Below are positions 12,733 through 21,849 of a stretch of DNA of 26,569 bases, piece after piece. Source of the DNA: a virus; the IMG/VR virus record IMGVR_UViG_3300046790_000010, positions 1 to 26,569 of that record; one strand, 5' to 3'. Position 1 is the first letter of the stretch; each line of letters starts with the position of its first letter. The notes beneath the pieces are model-generated. The model was not told the DNA's origin. It ran no database searches and saw only the letters and a list, made by a program, of their open reading frames with translations. The position numbers and the translations under genes were made by a program.

Positions 12733-13047
12733 ATGTTAAAACAGCTTTTTGCGAAATGGTTCGGGCTTGACCTTGTCCCTGCTTGTACTTCATGTGACAT
12801 CCTCCGTGACCAACTCGAAAAGAGTGAGGTAGAGCGTAGAGAATTGTTGCATAAACTACTCGACCGAGGTCAGCCCGAGCCTGCTCCATCTGTTGTTTCA
12901 GAGGATTTACATCCCATCACTCCACAGTTCGTACCGTGGAGAGTGAAACAACAGATGTTAGAGCAGGAAGATCGTCGAACCGCTCAGTTAATGAAAGAAA
13001 AACAGAAGGAAATTTCCCAACTCGAACAGGAATTAGGTGTCAAGTGA
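12733..13047 (+). CDS. coiled-coil phage protein, 104 aa
   Basis: An N-terminal amphipathic segment (MLKQLFAKWFGLDLV) with CTSC (about 19-22) precedes a helix of about 25-45. A Pro-rich linker and PQFVPWRVKQQMLEQEDR follow, and the C-terminus is a charged coiled coil. Small proteins of this kind often sit just after TerL in podovirus-like genomes; the function is unknown. I prefer the ATG at 12733 over a TTG one codon earlier. The stop overlaps the next start (GTGA). Confidence 0.65.
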   Translation: MLKQLFAKWFGLDLVPACTSCDILRDQLEKSEVERRELLHKLLDRGQPEPAPSVVSEDLHPITPQFVPWRVKQQMLEQEDRRTAQLMKEKQKEISQLEQELGVK

Positions 13048-13214
13048 TCACATTAGTCATCACGCTCGTAATCATCGGCGTGTGTCTCTATCTGCTTGAA
13101 ACTTACGTTCCTATGTCACCCCCTATGATTGTAATTATCAGGGTTGTGGTAATTCTGTTCTCCGTTCTCCTGATTCTGCGAGCGTTCAACATCGTTGATA
13201 TTCCGATTCGCTGA
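13044..13214 (+). CDS. two-helix small membrane protein (Thivi_2564-like), 56 aa
   Basis: Starting at the GTG at 13044, which overlaps the upstream stop as GTGA, the frame reads MITLVITLVIIGVCLYLLE, a loop with TYVPMSPP, then a second hydrophobic helix and a short DIPIR tail. This two-helix layout with YVPM between the helices matches the small Thivi_2564-type membrane proteins found in bacteria and phages. The function of that family is not established. By topology it could act as a holin, but no endolysin is nearby. A longer reading from 12936 is rejected because its N-terminus is an out-of-frame shadow of the preceding gene. Confidence 0.65.
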   Translation: MITLVITLVIIGVCLYLLETYVPMSPPMIVIIRVVVILFSVLLILRAFNIVDIPIR

Positions 13215-13241
13215 ATTTCAGCTAGTGAAACGAGAGCAGAG

Positions 13242-14090
13242 ATGGGCTTCAAGAATGTAATGAAGAAAATCGGTAAGATTGCTCTTACCGCAGCACCATA
13301 CGTAGCCGCACCGTTCACTGGCGGTCTATCACTCGCAGCTACAGGACTGGCTAACAAGGCAGTTGCGAAGTGGAGTGAACATGACGCGAAAGATGCCATC
13401 TCTAAAGGACTAGCGCCAAGTAACTTCGATAAAGTTCTGGGTAAGGTAGGAAATTACGCTAGTATGGCGTCCTCCTTCCTGCCTACAGGCGCACTAGGTT
13501 CAGTCGGTAAGCTAAGTTCAGCAGTAGGTGGAGCAAGTAAGGCTGCTAAAATCGCTACCACGGTGGGTAAGGGCGCGTCAAACGTACTCGGTGGCTCCTA
13601 CAATGGTACCCCATCCAGTGCGGTAGGAAATGACCTACCATCGCAGGGTGGAATCGGTGGTAACATCGGTAGGAATACTGATTGGGGCAATTTGGCACAG
13701 TCAGTTGGTGGTCAAATCGCAGGTGACGTGATGGCTCGACGTTCAAATAGTCAGAGCGGTTCTACAGGAATCGGTCCATCCAGCGCATCTGTGGGAACTG
13801 CACAGCCACGTAGTAATAATTCATTTCAGGGCGGCGCGCGTTACCAACAGAGTATGGATTTGAATAACCCAAATCTGGCGAATTCCATCGCAGCCGGTCG
13901 TAAAGCAGCTACTAAAGATCAGGGCTTTAGGCGCGGATACGATGTCGTCACTCATGTAGGTGAACCTGACGAAGCTGGAACGTATGAGGAACGGATTACT
14001 CGTATGCCTCGTATTAGTTCTGATTTCGGTCGGCCCGGCGCACCCATCGGTGGATCGCGTTACAGCAAAAGAACTAAGCAGGCATCCTAG
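13242..14090 (+). CDS. probable internal virion or structural protein, 282 aa
   Basis: Residues 1-45 are basic and hydrophobic (KKIGKIALTAAPYVAAPFTG), and a second Gly/Ala-rich helical stretch runs to about 120. Residues 120-215 are disordered, Ser/Gly/Asn-rich. The C-terminal ~70 residues are charged and look folded. Such a layout is common in phage proteins that may be ejected into the cell with the DNA or line the head, and the gene sits between TerL and portal. The family is not recognised. GAGAGCAG precedes the ATG. Confidence 0.55.
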   Translation: MGFKNVMKKIGKIALTAAPYVAAPFTGGLSLAATGLANKAVAKWSEHDAKDAISKGLAPSNFDKVLGKVGNYASMASSFLPTGALGSVGKLSSAVGGASKAAKIATTVGKGASNVLGGSYNGTPSSAVGNDLPSQGGIGGNIGRNTDWGNLAQSVGGQIAGDVMARRSNSQSGSTGIGPSSASVGTAQPRSNNSFQGGARYQQSMDLNNPNLANSIAAGRKAATKDQGFRRGYDVVTHVGEPDEAGTYEERITRMPRISSDFGRPGAPIGGSRYSKRTKQAS

Positions 14091-14092
14091 CC

Positions 14093-16432
14093 ATGAGTAA
14101 TCAAGAACTATCAGAAGAACTTAAAACTCAACTCAAACAAATCATCGATCATTTCGATGATGAGGATAGAGCTGTCCGCGATAGACAGATTAAGACGTGG
14201 CGTAAACTCAAGTTACTCTGGGAGAACGTACAGCATACCTATTTCAGTGAGGTTGCGCATGATTGGCGTATGCCTGATGTGGGTGCTTCAGGAGATGAAT
14301 CGGATCAGGGTTTTTACGACAAGCCGGTTAACATTTTCCGAGCATATCTCGAATCTATCATAGCCGCACTCTCTATCACGGTGCCTCCTATCATCTGCTA
14401 TCCCGATGATGCGGATAATCCGATGGATGTCATGACCGCTAAGGCGGGTGACAAGGTAGCTGCACTCATCTTCAAGCATAACGACGCTCCCCTCCTGTGG
14501 CTTCATGCACTATTTATCTTCTGCACAGAGGGTATGACCGCGTGCTACACCTATGCGAAGGAAGATGAGAAGTACGGGACATACAAGAAGAAGCAATACG
14601 AGGATGTGAACGAGGAACACGAGATTTCAATGTGCCCTCTCTGCAATGTTGAGATGGCAGATGATATCGTGTCGGAAACACAGAAAGCTAAGTTCGATCC
14701 TAACGACGAGGACGCGCAAATCAATTACATGATGGACTCTGGCATGGAAGTTTGCCAGAATTGTTCACAACAGGTGATTCCCGACAAGAGGAATCAAACA
14801 GTTACGTTCACTCGCTTGACGGGAGAGACGGATCATCCCAAGTCGCGAGTGTGCATGGAGGTGTATGGTGGATTATTTGTTAAAGTTCCCAACTGGGCGC
14901 GAAACCAAGCCGACTGCAACTATCTTATCTTTTCATACGAGACGCATTACGCAAATGTACTCGAACAATACCCTGAACTTCGTGACAAGATTGTTCGGCA
15001 GGGTCACTCCAATTACGATCTTTATGAGCAGTGGGGACGAACTTCCCCTCAGTACCGTAGTGAGCATCCCGTCAATAACGTCACGGTAAGGAATTGTTGG
15101 TTAAGACCGAGTGCGTATAACGTATTGAAGGAAGAAGAAGTCGAAGAACTGAGGAAACTGTATCCTAACGGATGCAAAGTGGTGGTAGTCAATGATCAAG
15201 TCGCTGACGCTTGTAACGAAGCTCTTGATGATCATTGGACTCTTACTCAGAATCCCCTTTCGGATTTTATTCACTTCGATCCGATTGGTCTACTTCTCAC
15301 TTCGGTACAAGACATCACTAACGATCTCATATCGCTCGTACTTCAGACTGTTGAACATGGAATTCCGCAGACGTTTGCAGACCCTAAAGTATTAAACTTC
15401 AATGCGTATCGCAATAGTGAAGTCATTCCGGGTGGCATCTATCCGGCTACGCCTAAGTCTGGAAAACCTCTTAGTGAAGGCTTCTATGAGGTTAAGACGG
15501 CTACTTTATCGCAGGAAGTATTGCCATTTGCTCAGAAGATCCAAGAGATTGGGCAAATGGTATCTGGCGCATTGCCCTCTCTGTTTGGAGGGCAAATGTC
15601 AGGTAGCCGCACAGCGTCAGAATACTCGATGAGCCGTGCTCAGGCTCTCCAAAGGTTGCAGAGCACATGGAAGATGCTTCTACACTGGTGGAAGAACGTA
15701 TATTCCAAGGCAATTCCTCTCTACATCAAGGAAATGAAGGATGACGAGAAGCAGGTAGAGCGAGATGAGTTCGGTAACTTCGTAAATACCTTCGTTCGGC
15801 GTGCTGAACTTGAGGGTAAGATCGGAAGTATCGAGCTAGAGGCGAATGAGAACCTGCCTATCTCGTGGAACCAGCAGAAAGATGCGTTAATGGAGTTGTT
15901 CCAACTGAACAACGAACAGGTTAACGCGACTCTCGCATCCCCGGAGAATATGCCCTATCTGCGTAAGGCTATTGGGCTGACAGACTACATTATCCCAGGT
16001 GAGGATGATAGACAGAAGCAGTATGAGGAGATTAAACTATTGTCTACCTCAGAGCCTATCGTGATGCCGCCTGATCCTATGATGATGCAGCAGGCGATGA
16101 TGTCCGGTATGCCTCCACCCGAGCCACAGGAATTACCATCAATTGAAGTGGATTTCGATGTAGATGATCACCTGATGGAAGCCGATATTTGCCGTCGTTG
16201 GCTCGTATCGGATGCTGGTAGGCTGTTGAAGTTAGAGAATCCGACTGGATATAAGAACGTATTACTACACATGAAGGCGCATAAAGATGCCGACATGCAG
16301 AAGAAGTTCCAAGAACAGATGATGATGCAACCTCCGGGGCCAGGTATGAACCAAGGATCAGCCCCCTTACCGCCTGAAATGAATTCAGGTGTTCCATTAG
16401 GAATGGATCAAAATGCGCCTACAGTTCAATAG
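14093..16432 (+). CDS. portal protein with four-cysteine insertion, 779 aa
   Basis: The N-terminal part (KTWRKLKLLWENVQHTYFSE, then the FRAYLESIIAALSITVPP region) and the C-terminal stem region (GGQMSGSRTASEYSMSRAQ, then helices with WKMLLHWWKN) match portal proteins of short-tailed phages. The portal forms the ring through which TerL pumps DNA. The length is larger than most. CPLC (181-184) and CQNC (221-224) bracket an acidic insert and probably bind zinc, an unusual addition. The C-terminal ~100 residues are Met/Pro-rich. It lies directly before the scaffold and capsid genes, which supports the call; the scaffold start lies inside its last codons. Confidence 0.8.
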   Translation: MSNQELSEELKTQLKQIIDHFDDEDRAVRDRQIKTWRKLKLLWENVQHTYFSEVAHDWRMPDVGASGDESDQGFYDKPVNIFRAYLESIIAALSITVPPIICYPDDADNPMDVMTAKAGDKVAALIFKHNDAPLLWLHALFIFCTEGMTACYTYAKEDEKYGTYKKKQYEDVNEEHEISMCPLCNVEMADDIVSETQKAKFDPNDEDAQINYMMDSGMEVCQNCSQQVIPDKRNQTVTFTRLTGETDHPKSRVCMEVYGGLFVKVPNWARNQADCNYLIFSYETHYANVLEQYPELRDKIVRQGHSNYDLYEQWGRTSPQYRSEHPVNNVTVRNCWLRPSAYNVLKEEEVEELRKLYPNGCKVVVVNDQVADACNEALDDHWTLTQNPLSDFIHFDPIGLLLTSVQDITNDLISLVLQTVEHGIPQTFADPKVLNFNAYRNSEVIPGGIYPATPKSGKPLSEGFYEVKTATLSQEVLPFAQKIQEIGQMVSGALPSLFGGQMSGSRTASEYSMSRAQALQRLQSTWKMLLHWWKNVYSKAIPLYIKEMKDDEKQVERDEFGNFVNTFVRRAELEGKIGSIELEANENLPISWNQQKDALMELFQLNNEQVNATLASPENMPYLRKAIGLTDYIIPGEDDRQKQYEEIKLLSTSEPIVMPPDPMMMQQAMMSGMPPPEPQELPSIEVDFDVDDHLMEADICRRWLVSDAGRLLKLENPTGYKNVLLHMKAHKDADMQKKFQEQMMMQPPGPGMNQGSAPLPPEMNSGVPLGMDQNAPTVQ

Positions 16433-17675
16433 ATTCTATTCACCCGATGATGCCCCCGGAACCAGCAATCAGGGAGATGGTGCGTCAGATGACAACTTAG
16501 AAACGCTGGAACTACTGAATGTCGAGGATGAACCTGAAGTAATCGACATTAAGGGCATTAAGGAGAAGTCATTAGATGATGATGACGAATCCACTCCAGA
16601 TGACGAAGAAGAAGATGACGAACTAAAGGAACTCGAAGAAGAACTCGCAGGTCCGAAAGAGGAGGACTTAGAGTTAACTACGCCAGTTCGTCGTAAAGAA
16701 ATATTAGCCAAGTATCCGAAGCTGTTTAAGGACTTTCCCTACTTAGAGAAGGCATATTACAGGGAACAGCAGTTCACGGAGATCACTCCGACTATTGAAG
16801 ATGCGCGCGTAGCATCTGAAAAAGCGAAGATCATGGACATCGTGGAGCAGGAGATAATGTCAGGTGACATTAGCTCTGTTCTCGCGGCTGCTAAGGACGA
16901 GAATCAGGAAGCGTTCTATAAGGTAGTTGACAACTATCTCCCGACGCTTCGACGTGTAGACCAGCAGGCATACTATCATGTGCTTGGTAATGTCATCAAA
17001 GACACTATCATCACGATGGTTAAAGAGGGGCGAAATCTCGGAGATCAGGGTGCGCCCCTACAGGCAGCGGCTAATGTTCTGAACCAGTTCATTTTCGGTT
17101 CACAGAACTTTACTCCGCCCCAGAGATTAGCGCAGACTAGTCCTCAAGTAGATCGTCAGCAACAGCAGTTTCAGGAACAGCAGCGTCAGCAGGTATACGC
17201 TAAGTTTGAAGATACCCGCGAAACGTTGCAGACTAAAGCTGATAACGTGTTGATGTCTACTATTGATCAGAATATCGATCCTAACCAGACTATGACGGAT
17301 TATGTGCGTAAGAACGCTGTTAGGGATGCACATGGTACGTTAGAGACACTGATTAGTAAGGACACTCGCTTTCGCGGATTGTTAGATCGACTGTGGGAGA
17401 AGGCGTTCCAGAGTGGATTTGACAAGGATTCGACAGATCGTATCAAGAGTGCGTATCTCTCAAAGGCTAAGACACTGTTGCCATCAGTGATTAAAAAGGC
17501 CCGTAATGAGGCTTTGAGAGGCCACTCACAGGCTCGTAGTTCGGACACTGGTAATACGGCTCGCAAAGCCCCAATAACACCTGGGAGATCCGCTTCCCCA
17601 TCTAGCGGAAAGTTCAAGAAGTCGGGTGATATTCCGAAAGGAATGTCTACACTAGATGTGCTGATGTCTGACTGA
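16413..17675 (+). CDS. capsid scaffolding protein, 420 aa
   Basis: It lies between portal and capsid and overlaps the portal stop by 20 bp. Residues about 45-85 are extremely acidic (runs of Asp and Glu). The middle is helical with a Gln-rich stretch near 245-262 (QVDRQQQQFQEQQRQQVYAK). The last ~55 residues are basic and Ser-rich. Acidic N-terminus, helical body and basic C-terminal hook are typical of scaffolds, which guide capsid assembly and then leave. No protease motif is seen. The assignment is by position and composition, with no strong sequence signature. Confidence 0.75.
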   Translation: MRLQFNRFYSPDDAPGTSNQGDGASDDNLETLELLNVEDEPEVIDIKGIKEKSLDDDDESTPDDEEEDDELKELEEELAGPKEEDLELTTPVRRKEILAKYPKLFKDFPYLEKAYYREQQFTEITPTIEDARVASEKAKIMDIVEQEIMSGDISSVLAAAKDENQEAFYKVVDNYLPTLRRVDQQAYYHVLGNVIKDTIITMVKEGRNLGDQGAPLQAAANVLNQFIFGSQNFTPPQRLAQTSPQVDRQQQQFQEQQRQQVYAKFEDTRETLQTKADNVLMSTIDQNIDPNQTMTDYVRKNAVRDAHGTLETLISKDTRFRGLLDRLWEKAFQSGFDKDSTDRIKSAYLSKAKTLLPSVIKKARNEALRGHSQARSSDTGNTARKAPITPGRSASPSSGKFKKSGDIPKGMSTLDVLMSD

Positions 17676-17697
17676 TGTAGTCAGATGGGGGATTCCT

Positions 17698-18948
17698 ATG
17701 GCTGTTGTTGAAAGTCAGGTAGCCGCGCTCGAATTGGAGAAGGTTATCTCCAAAGTGCGCGTGCTGTTCGAGCGTGATGATAAGTTCTACGCGAACATCA
17801 AGAAGCGGGATGTGGAAAAAATTTCACACCGCCAGATGCGTGTTCCGTTAGAACTGCGGCCCGGTGGTAGCTTCCAGTATTTCAATCCAGATGGTGGTGA
17901 TCTGGGTCGAGGTGGTGGGCCTACTTTCGATAAGGCTGTGTTGAATTGTGTGTTCGCGTCAGAGAACATCGAATACACGAAGTTGACACAGTGGGCCACT
18001 GATGATGCGCGTAAGGCGGTCATCAACTCTGTGCGTCGGTTAACTGCTACCGCATTAGATGAAATGCGTAGGCAGCTCGACTCTCAGATGATGCAGACGG
18101 GTGATGGCGTCATCGGTGTGGTGACGACTGATACGCCTGCTGGTGGTAGCAACGTACTCACTCTGACTACCGATGGATTCGGTGTCAGGTTGATGCGTTT
18201 CGGTCAGACGGTGCAGGTGTTCGATGCGGCTCTCGCTATCAATCGTGGTAGCGCGAAGATCACGCTGTATGACGTGGAGAACAAGACTATTCAGTTGACT
18301 CCACAGATTGCTGGCGTGGTTCCGGGCGATAAGATCGTTACTGACGGTCTTGCTTCTCCCGCATCGCTCCCGGCGCTGTTCGGTGTTCCCTATCATCACT
18401 CGAATGCGAGTGCTGGCACTTGGTTGGGCTTCTCGCGTAGCACTACGCCTGAAGTGCGTGCTAACCGTGTGACGGGTAACAACGCAGCTTTGACTCTGCC
18501 TCTGCCGCGTCTTGCAATCAACAAGATCGGCAATCGTGTTGGAATTGATAACAATTTCAATCCGGTTGCATGGTTGCATCCGTGTCAGAAGCAGGCGTAT
18601 GAGGAAATCGGACAGTTGGTTTCCATCATTCAAAAGACTGCGAAGGAAGAAAGTCTCAACATGTACTTCGGTGATGGTATGCAGCTCGCTGGTGCATCTA
18701 CCAAGCCGTCGTTCAGTTGGGACAAGACGCGTATCGACTTCATTCTGGACGAGGTGTGGGGCCGCGGTGAAATCCTGCCGATTGGCTTCTACACTACGGA
18801 CGGAAGGAAGATTTTCGAGATTCGTGGTGCGTCAGGTGGCGTAGCCGCAGCGGAAATCTTCTACATGGTGGTGGGTATGCAGACGTTCGTGACGAACCCT
18901 GCTGCGTGCTCATACATTGACCAGTTGGCCGTTCCCGTTGGTTACTAG
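17698..18948 (+). CDS. major capsid protein, HK97 fold, 416 aa
   Basis: The length, position after the scaffold and composition fit. A helical N-terminal arm (KVISKVRVLFERDDKFYANI) is followed by a glycine-rich E-loop-like region (GGGPTF near 72-78). The body has GDGVIGVVTTDTPAGGSN and TWLGFSRSTTPEVRANRV, regions seen in similar short-tailed-phage capsids. The spine-helix and A-domain part contains NPVAWLHPCQKQAYEEIGQL. It should assemble into the icosahedral head. A strong GGGGGA lies six bases before the ATG. A terminator follows two genes later, so this is likely the most highly expressed protein of the cluster. Confidence 0.85.
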   Translation: MAVVESQVAALELEKVISKVRVLFERDDKFYANIKKRDVEKISHRQMRVPLELRPGGSFQYFNPDGGDLGRGGGPTFDKAVLNCVFASENIEYTKLTQWATDDARKAVINSVRRLTATALDEMRRQLDSQMMQTGDGVIGVVTTDTPAGGSNVLTLTTDGFGVRLMRFGQTVQVFDAALAINRGSAKITLYDVENKTIQLTPQIAGVVPGDKIVTDGLASPASLPALFGVPYHHSNASAGTWLGFSRSTTPEVRANRVTGNNAALTLPLPRLAINKIGNRVGIDNNFNPVAWLHPCQKQAYEEIGQLVSIIQKTAKEESLNMYFGDGMQLAGASTKPSFSWDKTRIDFILDEVWGRGEILPIGFYTTDGRKIFEIRGASGGVAAAEIFYMVVGMQTFVTNPAACSYIDQLAVPVGY

Positions 18949-18962
18949 GAAGGAGTAGGATC

Positions 18963-19259
18963 ATGCCGATTCCGGATTCTGATTGGGCTGCGCTTACTCC
19001 ATACGGGGGTAAGGCTACGACGATGGCGAGTGCTGCTACGCTGGCACCCGTATCGTTTCTTACCGTGTTGACTGGTAACGTGGCGGTAGTGAATATCGTA
19101 CCGCCCGTTCCATTCGCACACATGCTGGCATTACAGTTCGCTGGAACTGCTGGCGTGACGGCTGCGGGTAACATTCTGACGGCTGTTGCATCCGTTGTGG
19201 GTGTGGCGATGCTGTTAGTCTACAATCCCGCCGCTGGTAAGTACGTTCCTGTCGGTTAG
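18963..19259 (+). CDS. small capsid-associated or decoration-like protein, 98 aa
   Basis: A strand-rich protein with ASAATLAPVSFLTVLTGNVAV, then MLALQFAG, GNILT and a closing LLVYNPAAGKYVPV. These features resemble small trimeric virion proteins in which hairpins end in a LVY-x-GK motif. It aligns with the next gene over most of its length (shared ASAAT, TGNVAV versus TGSVAI, GNI, LVY and GK), so the two are likely tandem paralogues. AAGGAG precedes the ATG. Its position after the capsid gene suggests decoration or fibre duty. The exact role is not known. Confidence 0.65.
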   Translation: MPIPDSDWAALTPYGGKATTMASAATLAPVSFLTVLTGNVAVVNIVPPVPFAHMLALQFAGTAGVTAAGNILTAVASVVGVAMLLVYNPAAGKYVPVG

Positions 19260-19284
19260 TTGAATCATTAGGTGGAGGTGGACA

Positions 19285-19572
19285 ATGATTCCAGGAACGA
19301 CTTCTAAACTCAGCGAGAGCACGGTGGCGTCAGCGGCTACTATCAATGCCAAGACGGACATCGTGCATGTCACTGGTTCAGTCGCTATCAATACTATTCT
19401 TCCGAATTTCGGTGGGGGGTTCTCTGGACTTCTCATCCTGAATTCGTTGGCTGGTGTTGCATTGGGTACGTCGGGTAACATCAACGTGGGTGTGACTGTT
19501 GTCGCTAACAGGCCCATCTGGTTGGTGTACTCGCGCGCACTCGGTAAGTGGCTGATCAACTCGGGCGTGTAA
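19285..19572 (+). CDS. paralogue of the preceding small beta protein, 95 aa
   Basis: The frame ASAATINAKTDIVHVTGSVA, GLLILNSLAGVAL, GNINVGV, IWLVYSRALGKWLIN follows the order of elements in the previous gene. The ITHVTGT-like element (DIVHVTGSVAINTI) is a familiar mark of small phage virion proteins. GGAGG lies before the ATG. It is followed directly by the terminator at 19580-19618, so it ends the capsid transcript. Duplication with divergence is the simplest explanation of the pair. Confidence 0.65.
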   Translation: MIPGTTSKLSESTVASAATINAKTDIVHVTGSVAINTILPNFGGGFSGLLILNSLAGVALGTSGNINVGVTVVANRPIWLVYSRALGKWLINSGV

Positions 19573-19579
19573 TTGGGAT

Positions 19580-19618
19580 GGAGTGCGTATTCTTCATTGG
19601 ATGCGCACTCCTTCTTTT
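19580..19618 (+). terminator. intrinsic terminator after the capsid genes
   Basis: GGAGTGCG and CGCACTCC form a perfect 8-bp stem, extended by one G-T pair. The loop is about 14-16 bases and TTCTTTT follows. It lies 7 bp after the stop of the last capsid-associated gene. It probably lowers expression of the downstream head-tail and tail genes relative to the capsid gene. Confidence 0.85.
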
Positions 19619-19627
19619 AGGTGACAA

Positions 19628-20179
19628 ATGGAAAGTATTGAAACGCTCAATACGAGATTAGTAGATTTCTTCGGTACTGACTCGAATTCCGGCAAACCCA
19701 TGTTCAGAATCGTGTGGGCGAACGATGAGACAGAGAAAAGAATGGTAGGTGAGACTGAGAATGGAGTCCAACTACTATTCGCTGAAGTGAGATTGGTGAA
19801 GAAATATCCCTATCTCAAGGATTTATACCTTTTAGAACAGTTGGTGGCAGTTCCCGATATGAATATCGATGAACTCCCAACGCAAAAGTTATCATACGAG
19901 CCACTGTGGGCATACTGTAACGATAAGAGAATACCCAGACCACCGACGTGGCCTGCGACGAAGCTCATTATCGATACGATGTTCGCTGTGAAGGGTGTTC
20001 ATAGTCTGAGAAAGTATGTAGACTCTGAACTGAACACTACGGAAGATGGGAGACAGGAGCGAATTAAACTGATTCACGAAGAACTGTTCGGTGACGAGAC
20101 TGAAACAGGTGATGCACTTCGCTATAAAGAGGGTATCGTCGTTCCTAACAGCTATCAGAGTACAGAGGAGAAACAGTAA
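19628..20179 (+). CDS. conserved-looking phage protein, 183 aa
   Basis: An acidic mixed alpha/beta protein beginning MESIETLNTRLVDFFG, with MFRIVWANDETEKRM and a helical C-terminal half, and no cysteine cluster or membrane segment. AGGTGACAA precedes the ATG, just after the terminator. The stop overlaps the next start as TAATG. Position between capsid and adaptor suggests a head-completion, assembly or tail-linked job. I do not recognise the family. Confidence 0.6.
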   Translation: MESIETLNTRLVDFFGTDSNSGKPMFRIVWANDETEKRMVGETENGVQLLFAEVRLVKKYPYLKDLYLLEQLVAVPDMNIDELPTQKLSYEPLWAYCNDKRIPRPPTWPATKLIIDTMFAVKGVHSLRKYVDSELNTTEDGRQERIKLIHEELFGDETETGDALRYKEGIVVPNSYQSTEEKQ

Positions 20180-20871
20180 TGCAGGTCGGTGAATTTCCAG
20201 GACTACATCAAATGCACCGCAGGACTATTAGAGCTGCGGTAAATCCGATGGACAAGTCTACAGTAGTGTCCATCCTTCCGAAGCCTATCTACGAGCGTAA
20301 GGCTACGATTCAGCCGGGTATCTTCGAGATTTATCCCGGCACATTCGATGCACCCTCGGTTTTAGTCGTAGGTTCATCAAGCTGGTGGCGTGAAGTAGAC
20401 GAGGAACAGCCTCTTTTAGAGATTCCTGTGAGTTCCATTCAGGTTGCGGATTCGATTGTACGTGACTACTCGAATGGACTGCTCGGATGCAACATGTCCG
20501 ACCAGATGCCGGGATTGTTTTACATCCCCGGAGCATTTACATCAGCAGAGATCAAAGATCAGCACATGGCTCTCCTGCTGAGTGCGCATACAAAGCAGAG
20601 GAAGTGGTTCATGGAACTGATTAAGATGGCTGACATCTTATGGTCACGTTCCAACGGTAATCCCCTCTCGATTTCGGATGATGCTCGACTCGCGTGTAAG
20701 GAACTGAACATCTCCAATAAGCCGTGGTTGGGAGATTTACAGACGGCGGAATTGGTACGCTGCTTAGCATGTGGTTCATTGCGTAATCAGCTGTATCCTG
20801 TGTGTCAGACGTGTAAGGCAATCGTCGATCCGATTCGTGCAAAGGAACTTAACCTCGAATTTGCTAAGTAG
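20179..20871 (+). CDS. phage protein with C-terminal zinc ribbon, 230 aa
   Basis: The N-terminal ~150 residues are mixed alpha/beta with WWREVDEEQPLLEIPVSSIQ. The C-terminus has CLACGS and CQTCKA, a four-cysteine zinc ribbon at about 193-212. It is translated by TAATG coupling from the 183-residue gene, so the two probably work together. The function is unknown; zinc ribbons in this position are uncommon for structural proteins, and the portal here has a similar four-cysteine site. Confidence 0.6.
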   Translation: MQVGEFPGLHQMHRRTIRAAVNPMDKSTVVSILPKPIYERKATIQPGIFEIYPGTFDAPSVLVVGSSSWWREVDEEQPLLEIPVSSIQVADSIVRDYSNGLLGCNMSDQMPGLFYIPGAFTSAEIKDQHMALLLSAHTKQRKWFMELIKMADILWSRSNGNPLSISDDARLACKELNISNKPWLGDLQTAELVRCLACGSLRNQLYPVCQTCKAIVDPIRAKELNLEFAK

Positions 20872-20880
20872 GAGTCAGTC

Positions 20881-21105
20881 ATGCCGCATACAGCTACCGT
20901 CACCGCGAAAACAGGCCCGGATCGTCAGGTCACGGCGTTACAGTTATTGGGAGTTATTGGTATCGACTTCCAGTTGAATGACAAGCGTCTGTTCGTGCAG
21001 GTTGAACAGGGTGTTGGCGATAACATCAAGGAATTCGATCTGACTGCGGTGACGACTGTGACTATCACCATCACGAACGGAAATTACGCTGTTACTGTAG
21101 CGTAG
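20881..21105 (+). CDS. small beta-rich hypothetical protein, 74 aa
   Basis: It has strand-like repeats of Val, Thr and Ile, as in TAVTTVTITITNGNYAVTVA, and FQLNDKRLFVQVEQ in the middle. The N-terminus is TATVTAKTGPDRQVTALQLL. The composition fits a small virion component. AGGAG lies seven bases before the ATG. No family is recognised. Confidence 0.6.
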   Translation: MPHTATVTAKTGPDRQVTALQLLGVIGIDFQLNDKRLFVQVEQGVGDNIKEFDLTAVTTVTITITNGNYAVTVA

Positions 21106-21129
21106 CTCTCGGGCAGATAGGAAGGAATC

Positions 21130-21849
21130 ATGAGTACCACGGCAGTTACAGCAGGGCAGATTATGGATCGTGTAGCCAATCTGCTAAATGATCCGTCTAA
21201 AACGGATTACACCTATACTGTTCAACTGCCGTATCTCAATATGGCGATTGAAGAATTCTCCGAGATGCTAGCGGAATCTAATAGTCCATTCACTAACTTA
21301 TCGTCAAGTAATGGAATGGCAGTACCAATGATTCTGCCTGCGGGATCATCATTATTGACACCTCCTGAATATCCTCCGCCATTTGTTAACTATCCACTTG
21401 ATTTAATTGAAATTCAGGAGATAGGCGAGAGGCCAAACGGAGATAAGGGACCGTATATTAGATTACCAAGGAGAGAGTTTCAAGATATTTATCCTCAGAC
21501 TAGCTCCTTGCTATATTGGGTATTTGAGCGGGGTGCGATCAGATTCAATCCACCCGGTGCAAATGTTCCAATGGATATTCAGATAAAATATCTCTATCAG
21601 GGAATTCCCTATGCAGTTAGCGCAGATTCAGTCATTGACGTGATTGGCTCTCGAACCTATCTCGCATATAAGACTGCTGCATTCTGTGCTCTGTTCATTG
21701 GAGAGAACGAATCGAGGGCTAAAGTACTCGAAGAACAGGCAAATATCGCGGTAGATAGAGCTATTAACATCAGTAATAAGGGCAAGCAGGAAATTGTTAC
21801 CAGGCATCGTCCATTCCGTGCATCCTATAAGTCGAGGGGTGGATTCTAA
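21130..21849 (+). CDS. head-to-tail adaptor protein, 239 aa
   Basis: The N-terminal helices, with RVANLLNDPSKTDYT, then LPYLNMAIEEFSEMLAE, match the layout of short-tailed-phage adaptors that dock on the portal. IRLPRREFQDIYPQT and the strand IQIKYLYQGIPYAV follow, and the C-terminus is basic (RHRPFRASYKSRGGF). In T7-like phages this ring (gp11 type) joins portal and nozzle. The gene order, before a large nozzle-like protein, agrees. AAGGA precedes the ATG, and the stop overlaps the next start as TAATG. The family is assigned by pattern, not by a unique motif. Confidence 0.65.
   Translation: MSTTAVTAGQIMDRVANLLNDPSKTDYTYTVQLPYLNMAIEEFSEMLAESNSPFTNLSSSNGMAVPMILPAGSSLLTPPEYPPPFVNYPLDLIEIQEIGERPNGDKGPYIRLPRREFQDIYPQTSSLLYWVFERGAIRFNPPGANVPMDIQIKYLYQGIPYAVSADSVIDVIGSRTYLAYKTAAFCALFIGENESRAKVLEEQANIAVDRAINISNKGKQEIVTRHRPFRASYKSRGGF

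Noticed and set aside
12936-13214. 92-aa version of the two-helix membrane protein
   Set aside because: Its first 36 residues overlap the coiled-coil gene in another frame; the GTG at 13044 fits the stop/start overlap.
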